This document shows positions 26,133 through 33,919 of a stretch of DNA of 64,000 bases, in pieces. The notes under the pieces are model-generated. The model was not told the origin of the DNA and made no database searches. It saw only the letters and a program-made list of their open reading frames with translations. This DNA is from Rhizobium skierniewicense (lineage in GTDB: Bacteria; Pseudomonadota; Alphaproteobacteria; Rhizobiales; Rhizobiaceae): assembly GCF_014196515.1 (NCBI RefSeq), contig NZ_JACIDV010000009.1, positions 1 to 64,000 on the forward strand, given 5' to 3'. Each line of letters opens with the position of its first letter. The first letter of the stretch is position 1. The translations under genes were made by a program, and so were the position numbers.

Positions 26133-26178
26133 GCTCACCACGTTCCGCCGTGATCGGCGGATCGACGGGAAGGTGAGC
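26133..26178 (+). promoter_or_regulatory. mgtE leader hairpin that can cover the ribosome site
   Basis: GCTCACC (26133-26139) is an exact complement of GGTGAGC (26172-26178), which contains the Shine-Dalgarno AGGTGAG five nt before the mgtE ATG. An inner stem CCGCC/GGCGG (26145-26160, loop GTGATC) nests within. A structure opening in response to Mg2+ is an attractive idea. It does not match an M-box or mgtA-type element that I recognise. Confidence 0.55.
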
Positions 26179-26182
26179 AATC

Positions 26183-27556
26183 ATGAACTTTCATAACCTC
26201 TCTGAAAGAGCCAGCAAGGCTGCACGTCTTTTTCGTAGCAGCAGCATTGGCCCCACCACCACCGCAGAACGCGTCGATCAGTTGAACGCACTTGACGTGC
26301 GCGAAGCCGTCGACGCGCTGCTGAAAATGACGCAGGCCCGTGCGGTGGCGGTCCTCGACCGGCCAGAACTGCACCGCGCGGCAGAGATCATCGCCCATAT
26401 TCCGCTGGAACAGGCAGCCCGTTTCGTCAATCTCATGTCGGATGACCGCGTGGCAGACGTCATGGCGGAAATGGATGACGAGCCACGGGCCAAGCTGTTT
26501 TCCCGGCTGGACCGCGCAACGGCAACCGCCATCCGCCACCTGATGACCTATCCGCCCCGCACGGCGGGTTCGATGATGACGACAGAATTCGTCAGCGTGC
26601 CCGACCGCTGGACGGTGGAGCAGACGCTTGCGCATATCCGCATCGTCGAACGCTCCCGCGAAACCGTCTATGCCATCTATGTGCTGGCGCAAGACGGCAC
26701 CTTGGCCAAGGTCGTCACCCTGCGCCGCCTGGTGACGGGCGAGCCATCGGCCTCCATTCTGACCGTCGCATCCAAAGAAGGCATCACCTATGCCGATCCG
26801 TTGATGCCTCAGGAAGATGTCGCCCGCCTTATTCGCAAGCACGACCTTCTGGCCATGCCTGTCGTCGACGAGCACGCCCACATTCTCGGCATCGTCACCG
26901 TCGATGATGTCATCGACACCATGATTGCCGACACGACGGAAGACGCCCACAAATTCGGTGGTATGGAGGCTCTCGGAAAGCCCTATATGGCGATGGGTTT
27001 CCTCGATATGATCCGCAAACGTGGTGGCTGGCTGGCGGCTTTGTTCCTGGGTGAAATGCTGACGGCCAGCGCCATGCAGCATTTCGAAGGAGAGCTGGAA
27101 AAGGCGGTCGTGCTGACGCTGTTCATTCCACTCATCATGTCATCGGGCGGCAATTCCGGTTCGCAGGCTACGTCGCTCATCATCCGGGCGCTGGCGCTGG
27201 GCGAGTTGAAACTGTCCGACTGGTGGCGCGTGTTGCTGCGCGAACTGCCCACAGGCCTCACACTCGGCGCCATTTTAGGCGCCATCGGCTTCCTGCGGCT
27301 TACCGTCTGGCAGCAGGCCGGGTTCTATGATTACGGCGAACACTGGCTTCTGGTCGGTTTCACCGTTTTCTGTGCCCTCATCGGCATCGTCACCTTCGGC
27401 TCCATCACAGGCTCGATGCTGCCCTTCCTGCTGCAACGCATGCGCCTCGACCCCGCCAGCGCATCGGCCCCGTTCGTCGCGACACTGGTGGATGTCACCG
27501 GTCTGGTGATCTACTTCTCGGTCGCACTGCTGATCTTGAGCGGGACGCTGCTTTAG
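26183..27556 (+). CDS. mgtE: Magnesium transporter MgtE
   Basis: 457-aa Mg2+ channel of the MgtE (SLC41-like) family. Order visible: the N-terminal superhelical MgtE_N domain (about 25-130, including EIIAHIPLEQAARFVNLMSDDRVADVMAEMDDEPRAKL), two CBS domains (about 140-255, with MPVVDEHAHILGIVTVDDVID) that sense Mg2+, a connecting helix, and five transmembrane helices from about residue 275. The pore segment SSGGNSGSQATSLIIRALALGEL and the selectivity region PFVATLVDVTGLVIYF (Asp at the cytoplasmic mouth) are intact. It stands alone and has a structured 5' leader. A strong match to a complete family member. Confidence 0.95.
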   Translation: MNFHNLSERASKAARLFRSSSIGPTTTAERVDQLNALDVREAVDALLKMTQARAVAVLDRPELHRAAEIIAHIPLEQAARFVNLMSDDRVADVMAEMDDEPRAKLFSRLDRATATAIRHLMTYPPRTAGSMMTTEFVSVPDRWTVEQTLAHIRIVERSRETVYAIYVLAQDGTLAKVVTLRRLVTGEPSASILTVASKEGITYADPLMPQEDVARLIRKHDLLAMPVVDEHAHILGIVTVDDVIDTMIADTTEDAHKFGGMEALGKPYMAMGFLDMIRKRGGWLAALFLGEMLTASAMQHFEGELEKAVVLTLFIPLIMSSGGNSGSQATSLIIRALALGELKLSDWWRVLLRELPTGLTLGAILGAIGFLRLTVWQQAGFYDYGEHWLLVGFTVFCALIGIVTFGSITGSMLPFLLQRMRLDPASASAPFVATLVDVTGLVIYFSVALLILSGTLL

Positions 27557-27619
27557 TGGCAAACATGATGTTGCCGGTCGCGCCTTGGCGAGGCTGGCAA
27601 CACCCGTCGTTAAACGGGC

Positions 27620-27649
27620 TTGCGATCTTTATACAATTTTTTGTATAAT
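27620..27649 (+). promoter_or_regulatory. Promoter with embedded 8-bp inverted repeat upstream of the HigB-type gene
   Basis: TTATACAA (27629-27636) and TTGTATAA (27641-27648), separated by TTTT, form a perfect operator-like dyad. It overlaps an extended -10 TGTATAAT (27642-27649) with a candidate -35 TTGCGA 18 nt upstream. The start would fall on or next to the toxin ATG at 27657. An autoregulatory antitoxin operator is the likely meaning. Confidence 0.65.
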
Positions 27650-27656
27650 TAGCGAT

Positions 27657-27986
27657 ATGAAAGTGATCAGATTTCGTGGCAGCGCCCTCAGTGATTTACG
27701 TGCGTTTCCCGAAACGGCGCGGCGGGAAGCCGGTTATCAGCTGGACAAGGTGCAACATGAGCAGATGCCGACCGATTGGAAGCCAATGGGAACAATCGGA
27801 AAGGGTGTTCAAGAAATAAGAATCAGGGATGAAAGCGGCGCGTTCCGCGTGATCTATATCGCGAAATTCAGCAATGCAATTTACGTCCTGCATTGCTTCC
27901 AGAAGAAGACCCAGAAGACCAGCAAGGCAGATATCGACCTCGCAGCAAAACGCTACAGCGATCTGATGAAGGAGTTAGGCCAATGA
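27657..27986 (+). CDS. HigB/RelE-like toxin (phage Gp49-like family)
   Basis: 109-aa protein of the RelE/HigB ribosome-dependent mRNA interferase group. N-terminal IRFRGSALSDLRAFPETARREAGYQLDKVQ is the usual paired helix, then TIGKGVQEIRIRDESGAFRVIYIAKFSNAIYVLHCFQKKTQKT forms the beta-sheet with the catalytic-side basic residues. The final helix has the Gp49-type ending. It precedes its antitoxin and overlaps it by four bases (ATGA), the normal order for the HigBA type, opposite to classical RelBE. The ATG is chosen over a longer frame because the promoter -10 ends 7 nt before it. Confidence 0.88.
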   Translation: MKVIRFRGSALSDLRAFPETARREAGYQLDKVQHEQMPTDWKPMGTIGKGVQEIRIRDESGAFRVIYIAKFSNAIYVLHCFQKKTQKTSKADIDLAAKRYSDLMKELGQ

Positions 27987-28264
27987 GCAGTGAACAATTC
28001 GAAAGCGTCTGGGATGCCATCGAAGACACGGTGGCCAAAGCGGAGAACATGAAGCTGCGCTCCACGCTGATGAGAGCACTCGAGCGGCAAATAAAGGAAA
28101 AGGGCTGGACGCAGGCAGACGCCGCCCGAGAACTTGGGGTCTCGCAGCCGCGCGTGTCAGATCTTTTGCGTGGCAAGATCAATCTGTTCGGCTTGGATAC
28201 GTTGGTCAATATGGTGACTGCGGCAGGACTGCATGTTGAAATGCAGGTGTTGGATGCTGCGTGA
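27983..28264 (+). CDS. HigA-like antitoxin, XRE-family helix-turn-helix protein
   Basis: 93-aa partner of the upstream toxin, translationally coupled by an ATGA overlap. The Cro/C1-type helix-turn-helix is clear: LERQIKEKGWTQADAARELGVSQPRVSDLLRGKINLFGLDTLVNMV (about residues 33-78). The N-terminal 30 residues (SEQFESVWDAIEDTVAKAENMK) are acidic and may bind the toxin. It should repress the pair from the dyad at 27629-27648. It is convergent with the methyltransferase gene, 32 nt away. Confidence 0.88.
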   Translation: MSSEQFESVWDAIEDTVAKAENMKLRSTLMRALERQIKEKGWTQADAARELGVSQPRVSDLLRGKINLFGLDTLVNMVTAAGLHVEMQVLDAA

Positions 28265-28296
28265 ACGAAAAATGCACACGCAGCGTTCTCAGCTCA

Positions 28297-29205
28297 TTAC
28301 CGCGCCCTGAGCGCGCCCGCAACCGTGTGAATATGGGCCGCACCAATGCCGCAGCAGCCGCCGATCATGGTCGCACCGGCTTCGGCCCAATCGCAGGCGA
28401 AACGGGAATAGGCGTCGTCGGTCAGGTCGGCGCGGGTGCCGTGAAGGCCTTCATTGGCGGCGGAATCGCCTTGCTCACCTTCGAATGCGTTGGCGTAGAC
28501 GCCGATTTCGATGGAGACGCCTCTATCCTTGAACACAGCGGAGGCTGTCTCAACAGCGGCTTTCATGACTTCCGGCTTGCTGCAATTGAACAGCAGCGCG
28601 GTGGCACCTGAACCTGCGGCCCATTCGGCAGCAGCGCGCACGGTTTCGCCGGAGCGAAGCTGTGGCGCGCCGCCGTTGACCTGCGCGGTGTCGTCGTTCA
28701 GCGTGAAGGAAACCCAGAATGGTTTGCCCGTGTTGGCCACCGCTTCACGCACCGCCTCCCCTTCGGCAATCAGGCTCAATGTTTCGCCCAGCCAGACATC
28801 GACATGGGGAGCGAGGTTGTCGACCAGCACCTTGAGATAATCCTGCACCCGTGAAGCATCGAAATTCTGCGGTTCGTAGGAGCCGAAGATCGGCGGCAGG
28901 CCACCGGCAACGGTCACCTTACGGCCCGAAGCATCCGCCGCTTCCCGTGCCAGCTTGCCGGAGAGTGAAATCAGCGCGGCGCCGTCTTTTTGAAACCGCT
29001 CTTCGCCAATGTGGAAAGGCACGAGCGCATAGGAATTGGTGGTGACGACATCGGCACCGGCTTCAATGAATTCCGCATGCACCTGCCGCACGATGTCAGG
29101 CGCGTCGATGAGAGAAAGCGCAGACCATTCCGGCTGCTTCAACTGTGCACCGAGCCGTTGCAATTCACGGCTCATGCCGCCGTCGAGAATCTTGATATCG
29201 CCCAT
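28297..29205 (-). CDS. Homocysteine S-methyltransferase family protein (MmuM-like)
   Basis: 302-aa zinc-dependent methyltransferase with a TIM barrel. It opens with ILDGGMSRELQRLG. The zinc-binding cysteines are visible in FNCSKPEVM (first Cys) and in GGCCGIGAAHI near the end (the paired Cys). Relatives (MmuM, YagD, BHMT) use S-methylmethionine, betaine or similar methyl donors to make methionine from homocysteine. It is the last gene of a five-gene run: ATPase, binding protein, two permeases, then this enzyme. ATG has GGGAG 7 nt upstream. The transporter is therefore likely to supply the methyl donor or product. Confidence 0.88.
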   Translation of the reverse strand: MGDIKILDGGMSRELQRLGAQLKQPEWSALSLIDAPDIVRQVHAEFIEAGADVVTTNSYALVPFHIGEERFQKDGAALISLSGKLAREAADASGRKVTVAGGLPPIFGSYEPQNFDASRVQDYLKVLVDNLAPHVDVWLGETLSLIAEGEAVREAVANTGKPFWVSFTLNDDTAQVNGGAPQLRSGETVRAAAEWAAGSGATALLFNCSKPEVMKAAVETASAVFKDRGVSIEIGVYANAFEGEQGDSAANEGLHGTRADLTDDAYSRFACDWAEAGATMIGGCCGIGAAHIHTVAGALRAR

Positions 29206-29223
29206 ATGGAACTCCCTGGAGTA

Positions 29224-29913
29224 TTACCGCCGCTGCGGCACCTGCGCTTCGACGAAGCCGAAACAGCGCACGATGATGGCAGTGAGGATGAGATAGAAAA
29301 TGGTGACGACGAAGAGTGGTTCATAGACCAGCAGCGTATCCTGTCGCACCTTGTAGGCAACGGCGTAGAGATCCATGACGGTCACGGTAAAGGCAAGCGG
29401 CGTTGCCTTCAACTGCATGACCACTTCGCCGGCAATGGTCGGCAGGGCAATGCGAATGGCGCGCGGCAACCAGATGCGGCGGATCAGCGTGAAACGGCTC
29501 ATGCCGAACGCCCTGCCCGCCTCAAGCTCCCCCTTCGGCACCGCCAGAAGCGCACCGCGCAGGACTTCCGCCTCATAGGCCGCATAATTGAGCGTGAAGC
29601 TGACGGCTGCAAAAAAGAAGCCCTCACGCAGCACCGGCCACATAAAGCTTTGGCGCAAGCCAGGGATCATCGGCAGGAATGAACCGACGCCGTAATACAG
29701 CAGCCACAGTTGGATGAGCAGCGGCGTACCACGGAAGAACGTACAGTAGCCGCGTGCCAAAAGCCGCGTGACTTTACCGCCGCTGACCTGCGCAAAGGCA
29801 AGGCCAATGGCGATGACAAAGCCGAGGACGACGGAAATGATCAGCAGCGCCACCGTCTGATAAGCGCCGGAAAGCAGCAGCGGCCAGTATTTTTCGATCC
29901 AGGAGAATTCCAT
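29224..29913 (-). CDS. Polar amino acid ABC transporter permease (HisM-like)
   Basis: 229-aa inner membrane permease of the His/Glu/Gln/Arg family. About five transmembrane helices, the family motif FFRGTPLLIQLWLLYYG, and the EAA loop EAGRAFGMSRFTLIRRIWLPRAIRIALP that contacts the ATPase are visible. It follows the other permease by 8 nt and precedes the methyltransferase by 18 nt. Together with its partner it forms the heterodimeric channel of the importer. The specificity is set by the binding protein and is unknown. Confidence 0.9.
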   Translation of the reverse strand: MEFSWIEKYWPLLLSGAYQTVALLIISVVLGFVIAIGLAFAQVSGGKVTRLLARGYCTFFRGTPLLIQLWLLYYGVGSFLPMIPGLRQSFMWPVLREGFFFAAVSFTLNYAAYEAEVLRGALLAVPKGELEAGRAFGMSRFTLIRRIWLPRAIRIALPTIAGEVVMQLKATPLAFTVTVMDLYAVAYKVRQDTLLVYEPLFVVTIFYLILTAIIVRCFGFVEAQVPQRR

Positions 29914-29921
29914 GCTCTCTC

Positions 29922-30644
29922 CTAAACCAGCGCCGGTTGACCGCGCCGCACGCGGCGTTCGATCAATGAAAAGACGGCGTTGGAAACGAGTGTAATCGCC
30001 AGATACAAGAGTGCTGCCGCCATGAAGAACAGGAAATACTGCTTGGTGCTGGCGCCTGCCAGCCGCGTTGCCAGCGCCAGCTCCTGATATCCGACGACCG
30101 CCACCAGCGCGCTGTCCTTAGTCACGGCAAGCCAGAGGTTTGCGAGGCCCGGCAGCGCATTTGGCACCAATGCAGGCAAAACGACGCGGCGAAAGCGCAG
30201 AAACGGCGACATGCCAAAGGCGCGCGCCGCTTCGATCTGCCCACCCGGAATGGCAAGGATCGCACCCCGCAGAACCTCGGTCATGTAGGCACCCTGCACG
30301 AAGCCAAGCACGGCGATAGCCGCGACGAAACCGTTGATCTCCAACGGCGGCATTCCGGCCCATTGCAGCAGCCGGTTCAGGCCATCGGTACCCGCATAAT
30401 AGAGCCCAACGATGAGGATCAGCTCCGGCACGGCGCGGATCATGGTCGTGTAGAAGCCCAGCACGACACCGAGCGGCCTATTGCCGGACAGCTTGCCCAG
30501 CGCACCGGCCATGCCGATTACGATGCCAATGAGATAGGCACCGGCGGAAATGGCAAGCGTGGAAACGGCACCGGTCAACAGCGTGCCGCCCCATCCCGGA
30601 GGATAGGGCGACAAAAGTTGAAGCATGGTTTCAATGCTTGCCAT
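29922..30644 (-). CDS. Polar amino acid ABC transporter permease (HisQ-like)
   Basis: 240-aa permease, second half of the importer channel. Family segments are YTTMIRAVPELILIVGLYYAG and the EAA loop QIEAARAFGMSPFLRFRRVVLPALVPNALPGLANLW. Five hydrophobic segments are present. The ATG at 30644 is used. The frame's first codon at 30647 is TTG and gives one extra residue. It is 15 nt after the binding protein gene. Confidence 0.9.
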   Translation of the reverse strand: MASIETMLQLLSPYPPGWGGTLLTGAVSTLAISAGAYLIGIVIGMAGALGKLSGNRPLGVVLGFYTTMIRAVPELILIVGLYYAGTDGLNRLLQWAGMPPLEINGFVAAIAVLGFVQGAYMTEVLRGAILAIPGGQIEAARAFGMSPFLRFRRVVLPALVPNALPGLANLWLAVTKDSALVAVVGYQELALATRLAGASTKQYFLFFMAAALLYLAITLVSNAVFSLIERRVRRGQPALV

Positions 30645-30659
30645 CAACTCGACCAGGAC

Positions 30660-31433
30660 TTACTTCGCGCCGTAGATATCGAAGTCGAAGTATTTCTTGG
30701 TGATCTCGTCATATTTGCCGCTGGCGCGTACAGCGGCCAAAGCTGCATTCAGCTTCTGCTTCAGCTCCGTATCGTCCTTGCGAAGACCGCCGGAAACGCC
30801 GAGACCCAGAATTTCCTTGTCGTCGGCCACATTACCAGCGTCCGCGCAGCAATCCTTGCCCGCATCACTTTTCAGGAAGGCGTCGAGAACGAGCGAGTCG
30901 CCGAAGACATAATCGATACGACCGGCAGCCAGATCCTGAAACGCTTCGTCAAGTGTCTGATAGGTCTTTTCGTCCGCCACGTCCTTGAAATACTTGGCGT
31001 AGTAAGCGGACTGGATGGTCGAGACCTGAATGCCGATGGTCTTGCCCTTGACGTCCTCTGCCGTTGCGCCCGGCTTGTCGCCCTTGGCACCGATCAGCTT
31101 GCTGGGCGTGTTGTAGTATTTGTCGGTGAAGGTGATGACCTTCTGGCGTTCTTCCGTATTGGACATGGATGACCAGATCACGTCGAACTTCTTGGCTTCA
31201 AGCGCTGGAATAAGCCCATCCCAGGACAGTTCAACGATGGAGCATTTTTCCTTCATTTCCGCGCAGACGGCGTCCATCAGGTCGATTTCCCAGCCCTGCC
31301 ATTTCCCGGACGCATCCTTGGCGAAAAACGGCGGGTAGGATTCGTTCATGATGCCGAAGCGGACATCGGCGCTGGCGGTGAAGGCAGAGAGCGCAAATGC
31401 CGATCCGGCAAGCAGCGTGGCGAACAGTTTCAT
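30660..31433 (-). CDS. Periplasmic amino-acid-type substrate-binding protein (SBP family 3)
   Basis: 257-aa exported solute-binding protein. The signal peptide ends ASA (FTASADVRFG), then RFGIMNESYPPFFAKDASGKWQGWEIDLMDAVCAEM is the typical lobe-1 opening. SSMSNTEERQKVITFTDKYYN and GKTIGIQVSTIQSAYYAKYF give the hinge and ligand-facing loops, and AGRIDYVFGDSLVLDAFL the Asp that usually binds the ligand amino group. A vicinal CC pair lies in KDCCADAG. The AGGAG ribosome site is good. Its place next to a methyltransferase suggests S-methylmethionine or a related compound. That is inference. Confidence 0.9.
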   Translation of the reverse strand: MKLFATLLAGSAFALSAFTASADVRFGIMNESYPPFFAKDASGKWQGWEIDLMDAVCAEMKEKCSIVELSWDGLIPALEAKKFDVIWSSMSNTEERQKVITFTDKYYNTPSKLIGAKGDKPGATAEDVKGKTIGIQVSTIQSAYYAKYFKDVADEKTYQTLDEAFQDLAAGRIDYVFGDSLVLDAFLKSDAGKDCCADAGNVADDKEILGLGVSGGLRKDDTELKQKLNAALAAVRASGKYDEITKKYFDFDIYGAK

Positions 31434-31462
31434 GGAAATCTCCTGTTGGAATATCGAAAATA

Positions 31463-32242
31463 TCAGTTGGCGATGGCGCCGGTAAAATCGCGGGTGCGGG
31501 CGCTGGTCGGGTTGCCGAACACCTGGTCCGGCGGCCCCTCTTCTTCCACGCGGCCCTGATGCAGAAACATGACGTGGTTGGACACATCACGCGCAAAGCG
31601 CATTTCATGCGTGACCAACAACATGGTGCGCCCTTCGTCTGCCAGATCGCGGATGACTTTCAGCACCTCGCCGACCAGTTCCGGATCAAGCGCAGAGGTC
31701 GGCTCATCGAACAGCATCACGGCGGGCTCGACGCACAGCGCCCGCGCAATCGCCGCACGCTGCTGCTGGCCGCCGGAAAGGAAGGCCGGATAGGCATCCT
31801 TCTTGTCGTAAAGGCCGACCTTGTTGAGCAGTGCTTCGGCTTTCTCGATCGCATCCTGCCGCTTGACACCCATTACATGCACAGGCGCTTCTATGATGTT
31901 TTCCAGCACCGTGCGGTGGGACCAGAGATTGAAGGTCTGAAACACCATGCCAAGCCCGGTGCGCAGACGCTCCACCTGCCGCCAGTTTTTCGGTACCGCC
32001 TTGCCGTCGCGACCCATCTTGACAACGATTTCCTCGCCGCTGACGGTCACACGACCACGGTCGGGCATTTCCAGAAAATTGATGCAGCGCAGAAACGTGC
32101 TCTTGCCGGAGCCTGAGGAGCCGATGATCGAGATGACGTCACCCTTGCGGGCGTTGAGCGAAATGCCTTTGAGGACCTCATGCGTACCGAAGCTCTTGTG
32201 GATATCCTCCACCGCCAAAGCGTAACCGCCTTCAATACTCAT
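31463..32242 (-). CDS. Polar amino acid ABC transporter ATP-binding protein (HisP-like)
   Basis: 259-aa ATPase, first gene of the operon. Walker A is GSSGSGKSTFLRCIN (about residues 36-50), signature LSGGQQQRAAIARAL, Walker B VMLFDEPTSALDPE, then the H-loop LLVTHEMRFARDVSNHVMFLHQG. The ending EGPPDQVFGNPTSARTRDF is the usual tail. The closest families are HisP and GlnQ. The ATG at 32242 is preferred to a TTG one codon upstream. The upstream 190 nt hold the operon promoter. No riboswitch of the SAM type is recognised there. Confidence 0.92.
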   Translation of the reverse strand: MSIEGGYALAVEDIHKSFGTHEVLKGISLNARKGDVISIIGSSGSGKSTFLRCINFLEMPDRGRVTVSGEEIVVKMGRDGKAVPKNWRQVERLRTGLGMVFQTFNLWSHRTVLENIIEAPVHVMGVKRQDAIEKAEALLNKVGLYDKKDAYPAFLSGGQQQRAAIARALCVEPAVMLFDEPTSALDPELVGEVLKVIRDLADEGRTMLLVTHEMRFARDVSNHVMFLHQGRVEEEGPPDQVFGNPTSARTRDFTGAIAN

Positions 32243-32382
32243 CAACTGGTCCCGACTGTCCTTGTTGCGGATGGATACTTATAGACACAAGCGAAAAATG
32301 CCGCGCAATAAACGGCTCTATTGCATATCCTGGATGAAAAATCATTCCACGGGAAAGATTTCAAGGAAAATCGTCAAGCGAT

Positions 32383-32402
32383 CCCCGGCCGTGAAGCCGG
32401 GG
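32383..32402. repeat. GC hairpin between the ABC operon and uppP
   Basis: CCCCGGC (32383-32389) and GCCGGGG (32396-32402) pair around a 6-nt loop, 29 nt past the uppP stop. There is no clear T-run, so a terminator role for uppP is uncertain. Confidence 0.45.
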
Positions 32403-32431
32403 AGACCATCCTATGGCTGCGTATACGCTTT

Positions 32432-33268
32432 TTATGCTGCGCTGATCACGCCCGTGGAAAGCAGAAGCAGAAGCAGCACGCCAAGACCCACGCGGTACCA
32501 GACAAAGGGCATATAGCTTTTGCTGGAAACCATCTTCAAAAAGCCGACGATAACAGCATATCCGACGATGAAGGAAATCACGGTGGCAAGCGCCGTTTCG
32601 CCCCAGCCGACCGGGTTTACCTGGCCAATACTCTTGTAGAGCTGGTAGAAGCCGGAACCGAAAACGGCGGGGACGGCGAGAAGAAACGAGTAGCGAGCAG
32701 CCGCTTCTCGCGTATAGCCCAACAGCAGACCTGCCGTGATGGTGCCGCCGGAACGGGAAACGCCGGGGATCAGCGCCATGGCCTGGGCGAAACCGAACAG
32801 AATACCATCGCGCCAGATGAGCTTGTTCAGCGGATACTTCTTCTTGCCGATTTTATCCGCGTAACCGAGAATGATACCGAAGACGATCAGCATCACGGCG
32901 GTGATGTAGAGATTGCGCAACGAGGTCTCGATGGCATCCTTGAACAGAAGGCCCAAGAGCACGATCGGCACAGAGCCGACGATAATGAGCCAACCCATGC
33001 GCGCATCTGCCGGATCGTACGCGCCGCTAAGGCGCAGGTTCTGGCGAAGCCATGCCATGGCAATACGCATGATGTCGGACCAGAAGTACACCAGAACCGC
33101 CAGTTCGGTACCGATCTGAATAATGGCCGTAAAGGCAGCGCCCGGGTCCTCCCCCGTTCCCAGAAATTCCCCGGCGATGCGCAGATGCGCACTGGAGGAA
33201 ATCGGCAAAAATTCTGTAAGACCTTGAATAAAGCCAAGAATTGCGGCTTCGATCCAACCAATACCCAT
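32432..33268 (-). CDS. uppP: Undecaprenyl-diphosphate phosphatase UppP (BacA)
   Basis: 278-aa inner membrane enzyme that dephosphorylates undecaprenyl diphosphate to recycle the lipid carrier of peptidoglycan and O-antigen. The family's two signature segments are intact: [14 protein letters not shown] near the N-terminus (with catalytic Glu and Ser) and [18 protein letters not shown] (catalytic Arg and Ser). About eight transmembrane segments follow the usual pattern. Loss of function normally increases bacitracin sensitivity. ATG with GAGGGAC upstream. Monocistronic and same strand as the ABC operon, but separated by a hairpin. Confidence 0.94.
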   Translation of the reverse strand: MGIGWIEAAILGFIQGLTEFLPISSSAHLRIAGEFLGTGEDPGAAFTAIIQIGTELAVLVYFWSDIMRIAMAWLRQNLRLSGAYDPADARMGWLIIVGSVPIVLLGLLFKDAIETSLRNLYITAVMLIVFGIILGYADKIGKKKYPLNKLIWRDGILFGFAQAMALIPGVSRSGGTITAGLLLGYTREAAARYSFLLAVPAVFGSGFYQLYKSIGQVNPVGWGETALATVISFIVGYAVIVGFLKMVSSKSYMPFVWYRVGLGVLLLLLLSTGVISAA

Positions 33269-33413
33269 GCTTGTCGTCCCTCACTGAGAATCACTGCCGC
33301 ACTGTTATGAAGCAATCCGGGCAGATCAATGTTGCAATGCGGAATATTTTTTCAGGCGCAATGTCGTCCACGACATCCGTAACGGGACACGAAGATGTGC
33401 GCAACAGGCCTTG

Positions 33414-33815
33414 CTACTCGGCAGCGGCCAGCGGCTCGATCATCTCGACACCAGACAGCACGCGCTTTTCACCTCCACTGCAGACCACATGGGCATCTCC
33501 CCATGCTTTCAGTGCAGCGATGACGGGTTGCATGCTGTGGCCAAGCGGCGTCAGATCATAATCCACCCGCGGCGGCACCACGGCGAAGACCTTGCGGGAA
33601 ATCAGGCCTGCGTCTTCCAGTTCGCGCAACTGCTTGGTCAACATCCGCTGGGTGACGCTCGGAATGTGGCGACGCAGCCCGTTGAAGCGCAACGTCCCCT
33701 CATTCATCAGGTGGTAAAGGATGACGCCTTTCCATTTCCCATCCAGAAAACTCAGCGTCGATTCCACCGGACAACCCGGGAAATGATCGGTCAACTTGGC
33801 ACGGGGACGGGACAT
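33414..33815 (-). CDS. HxlR-family transcriptional regulator
   Basis: 133-aa winged-helix regulator. The HxlR core reads CPVESTLSFLDGKWKGVILYHLMNEGTLRFNGLRRHIPSVTQRMLTKQLRELEDAGLISRKVFAVVPPRVDYDLTPLG, with the expected N-terminal Cys (here in FPGCPVE), which in many members senses electrophiles or quinones. It is divergent from a quinone-reductase-like gene 104 nt away, whose expression it probably controls. Confidence 0.92.
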   Translation of the reverse strand: MSRPRAKLTDHFPGCPVESTLSFLDGKWKGVILYHLMNEGTLRFNGLRRHIPSVTQRMLTKQLRELEDAGLISRKVFAVVPPRVDYDLTPLGHSMQPVIAALKAWGDAHVVCSGGEKRVLSGVEMIEPLAAAE

Positions 33816-33830
33816 CTCGGTATCCTTTTT

Positions 33831-33891
33831 GTGCGTATATACACAATATGTGCATTCTTGCGGTCTGTGCTCATCTCTATCAAATAGAGAT
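33831..33891. promoter_or_regulatory. Divergent promoter region with two dyads (HxlR operator candidates)
   Basis: GTGCGTATATACAC (33831-33844) is an imperfect palindrome near the hxlR start, and ATCTCTA/TAGAGAT (33873-33891, 5-nt spacer) is an exact inverted repeat near the reductase start. Either may bind the HxlR protein. No experimental consensus is invoked. Confidence 0.5.
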
Positions 33892-33919
33892 CAACGCAAC
33901 AAGCAAAGGAGAAAACGCC

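Noticed and set aside
32246-32431. SAM-type riboswitch upstream of the transporter-methyltransferase operon
   Set aside because: I looked for one because the operon suggests methionine metabolism. Neither SAM-I- nor SAM-II-like helices and conserved loops are visible in these bases.
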